DNA from: Bremia lactucae
Taxonomy: Eukaryota; Oomycota; Peronosporomycetes; Peronosporales; Peronosporaceae
Assembly (NCBI RefSeq): GCF_004359215.1
Contig: NC_090622.1
Location: 2,545,171 to 2,589,862 of the forward strand
Reading direction: 5' to 3'
Length of the DNA stretch: 44,692 nucleotides
Position numbers and translations under genes: made by a program. How positions within the stretch are numbered: position 1 is the first letter of the stretch; every line of letters starts with the position of its first letter. Of this stretch, positions 39,269-44,692 are shown piece by piece. The notes under the pieces are model-generated. The model saw nothing but the letters and a program-made list of their open reading frames with translations. It had not been told where the DNA came from and did not search any database.

Positions 39269-39850
39269 TTGCGCCCGCGCTTTATTGGACCATTTACGGT
39301 CGTGGCCAAGAAGGGCCTAGCTTATACGCTAAACCTTCACAGCAAGCTGCGTACACACCCAGTGTTTTACGTTCGCTTGCTTAAGCCATATCAGGACCCT
39401 TCCCACGTGGACTTGAAGGCGCTTGCGCCGAGACAGGCGGTCGTGCCGCAGATTGTGCATCCTCACCAGGATATCCAACTGGCTCTCTAAACGAGGCTGC
39501 TGACGCTCCAGCGTCGAAAGACGGTCTCGAACCGCCTCAAAAGAGCTCTCAACCCGAGCAAGGACCTCACGAAGAAGTTGCACTTCGTGCGGTAGAGCAT
39601 CAAATGCTTCCGCCGAAATTTCGGTCCCCTCCCGCGCTGCTTGATGCGCGGGGGAACCTTCAATTTCATGTGGATAAACTTTTAAAGCGACTTCGTCGTG
39701 AGGGTCAATACCAGTATCTGGTGAAGTGGCTAGGGTACCCCTCTTCTGAAAACTCTTAGGAGTTCGAGGTACCTCTTCGGCAAGATTGCCCGTACGCCTT
39801 TGACGTTTTTGGGCGCCAAGATCAGTGTCAACTCGCGTCAAACGACACTT
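39269..39850 (+). pseudogene. Integrase C-terminus and chromodomain, copy 3
   Basis: Same as copy 1: GPF/Y motif, linker with the HPHQDIQLAL frameshifted end, chromodomain in the next frame, shared TAG for Trp. Confidence 0.9.
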
Positions 39851-40807
39851 CCCACCACTAAACGTGGGATTAGGTGGACCTATAGCCTCAGTGCGGCTTC
39901 GATGTATGGTTGTACGGTCAACCGAAGCACAAATTTATTGGCTAGGCCTTTCTTCGTTTTGTTGCATAAATGCCAACTGGCCTTTGGCCTGAAGCTTAGC
40001 GAAATCGAAGCGAAGCTTCCGTTCCAAACGAACATCACCTCTATCCGCAGGCTCTCTGATATTCCAGATGTTACGAAGTCGGCGGTCCTGGTGGACCCAT
40101 TTCTAAATGAGACTTCATTTTCACTCCTTGTTTCGTTTGGAAACAAAACGATCGAAATTTCCCTGATGGAGGTCACCGAAGCCCCACGGGCTTGATCACG
40201 TAAACGCGTCAGATACTGGCTTCGCGTCATTACCTTTGGCGTAAGGTATTGCTCATGAGGAGCGTCGCGGGCAGCGATCTCCTCCGGCGTCCTCACCGGG
40301 TCACCAGAGATCCAGATGGCCAGGCTATGACCCGCTATATCTTTGAGACGCTCGTCCGCACTAAGCGGAGTGAATCGATATTCACTATGAGCTTTAGCTT
40401 TCGATATCTCGGCAGCTCGACGACGAGCTCTTTCCTCGATGAGGATTATCTGCTCTTGCTCTCAACAACGAGCACATTTGTAATGATGTTGGACTCAGGG
40501 TCCCGTGTCCTGCTCAATGCAGTTAAGACATCAGCGGGGAACGGATTCGGGGCCCGCCGACGTTCATCCGGAGGAGAAGGCGTGAGCGAACGACGCTCTT
40601 TCTACTCCTCCTCTGATTGAGAGTGACTTTCAAAGTCCACCATTCCCTCATCGTCGAGGAAGGTGCTAAGAGTCTGTGACTCACGCTTGATTGCATTTAA
40701 CAAAGGAATGAAAAACACAACCAAATGGTTAGCTGTTTAGGTTCCAACCTCAAAGAGATAATGAAGCGAATGTTGTCACTCGGTGTCAACAGTCTGATGG
40801 GGGAGGG
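39329..40807 (-). pseudogene. Antisense gag-like / coiled-coil frame, copy 3
   Basis: Same antisense reading frames as copies 1 and 2 (39841-39329, 170 codons; 40296-39880, 138 codons), overlapping the chromodomain on the other strand. Confidence 0.5.
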
Positions 40808-41292
40808 TGTAATGTGGCACACATCGGTTGGAGAACCGTTGTTGTGGTACATTTACTTAATGGGTAAAATACCCTTTTATATAATTTTAAAATAGTTAGT
40901 TACTTAAATCCCATTTATTATGGGTAACAAATGTGGTCGCCGCCAGATGTAAATCTGGCGGCCAAAATATATTTTAATTAGCTAGGTAAGGTCTTTAGAT
41001 TTAATTAATCAAATAAAGTTCAGTTCCCCTTTTGATCTTAAAGCTTTTAAGTGCCTTCCTAAGGCTTGCGCATTGATCTGTAAGAGATAGATGTCTTTCT
41101 AAGGTATATCCTCTTGGGCACTAGTTGCCACTTAATTACACGAATGCCTGAATCCCTTGAACTAGAATTCCTTAAGCTTTAATAGCGTGTACGACTCCCT
41201 GAGTTATTAAACCCGTTAGTTCAATAGAAGTAAGTGACTCTCTGAGTCTGAAAGTCTTCCTCTGACTTTAGGAGCGAGGTGGCTCCGCTACA
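40808..41292 (+). repeat. 3' LTR of chromovirus copy 3 (485 bp)
   Basis: TGTAATGTGG...GCTCCGCTACA, with polypurine tract at 40797-40807. Bases that separate copies 1 and 2 here (TTACTTAATGGG, AAGGTCTTTAG) follow copy 2. Confidence 0.92.
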
Positions 41293-41338
41293 TATCACCT
41301 CCATCCGTCCTTGGAGTTGGTCTTGTTCCTTTGTGAGC

Positions 41339-41857
41339 TGTAACGAGATGTCCCGTCACATTAGTATCATATCCTATAAGAGAAATAACAAAAATTAATT
41401 TCTTATAAGAGGAAATAAACAAAGAAGTAAATATCATTATTAGTTTTGTAGGCAGGCACGTCGTAATGCGGCCACGCTCTACTTAGACACACACCCTAGC
41501 ACGTGTGCACTACCAAGTAAGAAGTAGTTTTCAGACTGATTTATATTTAATCGCATCAAATATATATACCTATTCTTACCAATCAAAAATATCATCTCTG
41601 TAGATATAATAATATAAATTGCGAGCGTATCTTTTTAGATACCTCGCACAACGGATGACGCTAACCGTCATCACGGATAACGCTAGGCGTCATCCCTCCT
41701 AATGTGAACGCACCTAGGTGCATCACATACACAAGGGTTGGTCACAAATGTGAAGCATGCCCGATTATTGGATGGAATTACTTTATTTAGAAATTGACCA
41801 TCCCCTTAAGTACTTAACGGCGACTATGTAGCATTTTGGCAACTTTAGCCCGTTACA
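41339..41857 (+). repeat. Family B LTR, block 3 (519 bp)
   Basis: TGTAACGAGA...CCCGTTACA; no differences seen by eye from the LTRs at 22351 and 32178. Confidence 0.88.
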
Positions 41858-41989
41858 CCATCCCCTTTAAAAGAAAGAAGTTACATTCTAAAATTCGTCA
41901 GAGAGGAAGGAGGAAGTGGGATCTGCTTAACACGCCGCTAGTTCTCTCATTCACTCTAGCGACCTTTGTTTTCATACACGGCGCCAAAG

Positions 41990-43493
41990 ATGTCACCTAA
42001 AAGGGACCGCGTTGGTGGGTCGTCTGCGAAGATACACACTTAGCCTCGCGCTAATCGCACGCTCCGCGGTAACACGCCAGCAGCGTCCAATGCCTTAGTC
42101 GAAACGCCGACAGCTACTGTTGCTGTCGCCTTAACGGGGCTTAAGGATCCGACCCACTTCAACAGTGAGGATGTTGATTCGCCGCTCATTGTCGACTACA
42201 ATGAGTCGGCACCGTTGCCGTTACTCATAGTAGTGATTTGGACAACGAGCTCATGAGGAAGGATGATGGCGCATTATTGCCCAACCAAACTTCTCTTATG
42301 GATTACATCATGGAGACAGCAACATTTACGAATGCTGTCTCGTCGTCTGCGCTGGATAGCGCAGCGACAGGTAATGAGTGCGCTGCCCATAAAGGCGCAG
42401 CCGCTTCTCCGTTCGGTATAGCCACAACGCCTTATGCTCAGACCCTATCCATAATGGTTTTGACATAGAGGATTCTGAGCCTAAAGCTCCGTCGGCGACA
42501 CGTGAATGTGCTCAGTCGGTGTCACGAGCCAGTCGTTAAGAACGTGGCTATGTGACGAGTGGCATACCAAAGATGCCCCATCCATCTAAATGGCCTGGTT
42601 TAAACCGGCCAAGAGCGTCGCTCCTAGAGCGCGCTCTACCAGACGCTCATAAATATTATGGCGTCTTTATATCATGGAAAGCTCAGGAAAAATTGCTTGG
42701 GCGTATTTTCCCGATCCCGATCGTGTTGTGTTCAAATAAAACGCCCGACCAGTAAGAGGCGGAATTCACGCACCGCATATATTCGCATTCCGATGCGATA
42801 AAACAGCGGTCGCAGTGAATTAATTTCGCTCGCTTGCGTGTAAAAGATATCATGGGCGGTACTGTACCCCCTGTATCTTCTCACAACGCTGCTTCTGCTA
42901 GTCCGTTTGAGACTAGCTAAGAGGCCTCAGCTGGTGCTCCTTTTCATAGTCAACCACCAACTTAGACACATCAATACGTAGGGTATTAATCGGTTCCCAA
43001 GAGTCAAAGCTCTTCGGGTAACCTATCAATTGGACGAGGATCTAATACCTGCGCCTCACGGAGCCGCCGGCAAGCAAGCTTCCAACAAGAAAGCGCTGTT
43101 TCCCACCCGCATCCATTAGTACAGGCGGCGCCCGATAGGAGTGGCGATCCCGCCCACCTACTCGCGGCTGCCTTCCCTTCGTCCGTTCAGTCACAGGCGT
43201 TTAGCGCTGCTGAACGACGTGTTGCGGATCTCGAGAGTCAACTCTCGCGACTGACCTCGGATCTTTGTGATGTCCGAGCGACGGCTCGTCAGGGTTATGA
43301 ACGCCCGAAGCCTCGCTTGGATCTTTTTGAGTCGATAATGCTGAGAGATCTGCGTTACTCGCGTGATGTTTCTCGCTCTCCGAGTCCTGTTCGTGGTATG
43401 ATGAGTCAGTCGGCTGATAGTTTTTCGCCTTCACCGTCTCCCTCACCCGAACGACGCTCGACTCACAGTCGGCGTCACCATCGGTCTCCTTAG
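41990..43493 (+). pseudogene. Family B gag relic, block 3
   Basis: Same start, same TAG at codon 18, same frameshifts and same coiled-coil plus Arg/Ser tail as block 2. Confidence 0.65.
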
Positions 43494-44692
43494 ACGGATG
43501 GGAATATGTGATCTCATTTGGGTCTACATACCGTTTCAGACGACCCACGTAGAATCCGGGTGCGTCTTCATATACCGGGGAAGGGTGGGCCTATAAGTAT
43601 GGTATTAACCTCTTCTACTACCGTAAAGGGCCCGATCAAACGCGGCAACAACTTCGTAGTACCTCCATTTAGTACAGAAATCGCATTCTTATGTAAGGCA
43701 GCAGTGCTTAATAGTACGTTTACACCCAGTCTAAAACGTTCATTATTTTTGCGACCATTTCGGCCCGCATTCTCTTTTTGCTTGTCCTGTGCGCTTGCCA
43801 TCGCGTCACGGACTTTTCGTGTGATGGCTAATCGCTCATCCACAAAGCCGGGAGCCTCGCTTACGCTTTTAGCATCAAACTCGCCTATGATACCACCGAG
43901 AGGTCGGTCATAAGGCGTAGTTATATCGAGCAATGCTAAACTGGCAGGGTCACCAGGGCAAGTTTCTGTCGTTGAGATGATACCCTCTCGGGTCATCGTC
44001 ATATCGACGAAACTATGTCCCTCTTTCGCACGGAGCATAGTCAGGGACCTTCCACCACTAAGACTCGGGCTGCGCACAGGCGATACTGGCGTCCGAGGAT
44101 GGCGCAGTCCGTTAATATACAACGTGTCTCCCCGTACTGGCGTGGACGCTGTTATTTATAGCGAACTCCACAAAGGGCAATTGCTTGCTCCACTCTTTGG
44201 GAGTTGCTATAGTGCGTAAGATCCGCCACGACGGTCTGTTTGGCCGTCGGTCTGGGGATGATCCGCGGTCGGCATGTGAAGCTTGCTACCTAGCAGCTCG
44301 AACACATGTCGACAAAAACCAGACGTAAAACGTGGATCTTGGTCCGATACTATGGACTCGGGCATCCCCTGTAGTCTGTAAACATGATCCAGGAACAGGA
44401 TAGCTGCCTCCTTGCCTGGGATCCTTGTTTTTCATGGTGCGAAATGCACCATTTTGCTTAAGACGACTAGCCCCGTCCGATTCTTATGATTGGTCGGCAT
44501 GCCAAACATGAAGTCCAGCCTTGCTGACTTCCAACAGTTGGTTGGAATCGGTAGCGGCTTCAGTGGCGCACTACTGAACAGTGCAGGCTTAATACGCTGA
44601 CACTGTTCGCAGGAGCGAATATAGTTGGCCACCCATCTATATAGGTGTGGCCACCAAAATTCCTCTGACACTCGTAAGAATGTCTTTTCACA
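43201..44692 (-). pseudogene. Family C integrase relic, block 3 (partial)
   Basis: Minus strand: zinc-binding domain (EEFWWPHLYRWVANYIRSCE, 44671-44590), core start with the same missing FVDR, GPF/Y end (44122-43568) and charged tail (43548-43201). The window ends before the 25-bp triplication seen in block 2. Confidence 0.8.

Larger units (their letters stand above)
36816..41292 (+). mobile_element. Chromovirus family A, copy 3, 5' part missing at gap
   Basis: Starts at the point equivalent to 17600 in copy 1 and runs to the 3' LTR. It is almost identical to copy 1, including the stops, the damaged YFDD box and the Asn and Gly substitutions in integrase, but it lacks the 227-bp insertion of copy 1 and has one base fewer in GGAAACCATTTAG. 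Confidence 0.9.
41293..44692 (+). mobile_element. Family B/C block 3, cut by window end
   Basis: LTR 41339-41857, gag relic 41990-43493, family C pol on the minus strand from 43501 to the window end. Nearly identical to block 2; differences seen include ATAAGTATGG against ATAGGTATGG (near 43597), CCACAAAGGGC against CCACAAAAGGC (near 44170) and one base near 44519. Confidence 0.85.

Noticed and set aside
14155..44692. RIP-type C-to-T mutation as the cause of the many stops
   Set aside because: Some stops are transitions (TGG to TAG), but many lesions are indels and insertions, and I cannot count the bias by eye.

Overview
The window looks like an oomycete chromosome, most likely a Peronosporales species (Phytophthora or downy mildew group). 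The reasons are compact genes with very short GT-AG introns (57-74 bp), short intergenic distances, an oomycete-style initiator upstream of one gene, and a gene block bordered by chromodomain-bearing Ty3/gypsy LTR retrotransposons. This assignment is inferred from the sequence alone.

Layout. 1-998: the 5' end of a minus-strand LTR element (LTR 224-998, start of an open gag at 91-1). 1.5-13.1 kb: a gene island with seven protein-coding genes. These are a basic/coiled nuclear-type protein (1512-3116 +), a HAD-like protein (3326-4534 +), a 71-residue acidic protein (4654-4869 +), a mitochondrial branched-chain aminotransferase (5349-6530 +), a protein with a Cys/His basic motif (6575-7120 -), an Orai-like four-helix membrane protein (8051-8953 +), a three-exon DHHC palmitoyltransferase (9069-10002 -), and a five-exon VPS9-RCC1 protein (10168-13062 -). 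The last two were reconstructed here by splicing; unspliced, they look like unrelated fragments. 13.1-14.15 kb holds no gene I can name.

14.15 kb to the end is retrotransposon sequence. Family A is a Ty3/gypsy chromovirus: LTR of about 485 bp, gag, protease, reverse transcriptase, RNase H, integrase, chromodomain, then an antisense segment, polypurine tract and LTR. It is present as copy 1 (14155-22304), copy 2 (24529-32131) and 5'-truncated copy 3 (36816-41292). All are disabled by stops, frameshifts and lost catalytic residues. After each 3' LTR comes the same family B block: a 519-bp LTR, a dead gag on the plus strand, then a family C pol fragment on the minus strand. A 732-bp run of N (36084-36815) separates copy 3 from what precedes it. 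Copy 3 matches copy 1 in its left half and copy 2 in its right half.

The genes do not form a pathway. The aminotransferase is metabolic. The DHHC enzyme, the Orai-like protein and the VPS9-RCC1 protein are all membrane-trafficking or signalling proteins and lie next to each other, which may be chance. The most notable observations are the VARP-like VPS9 protein fused to RCC1 repeats, the six-hairpin array in the left LTR, the antisense coiled-coil reading frame overlapping the chromodomain, the small patchwork insertions and inversion inside the retroelements, and the mosaic third copy, which may be an assembly artefact.
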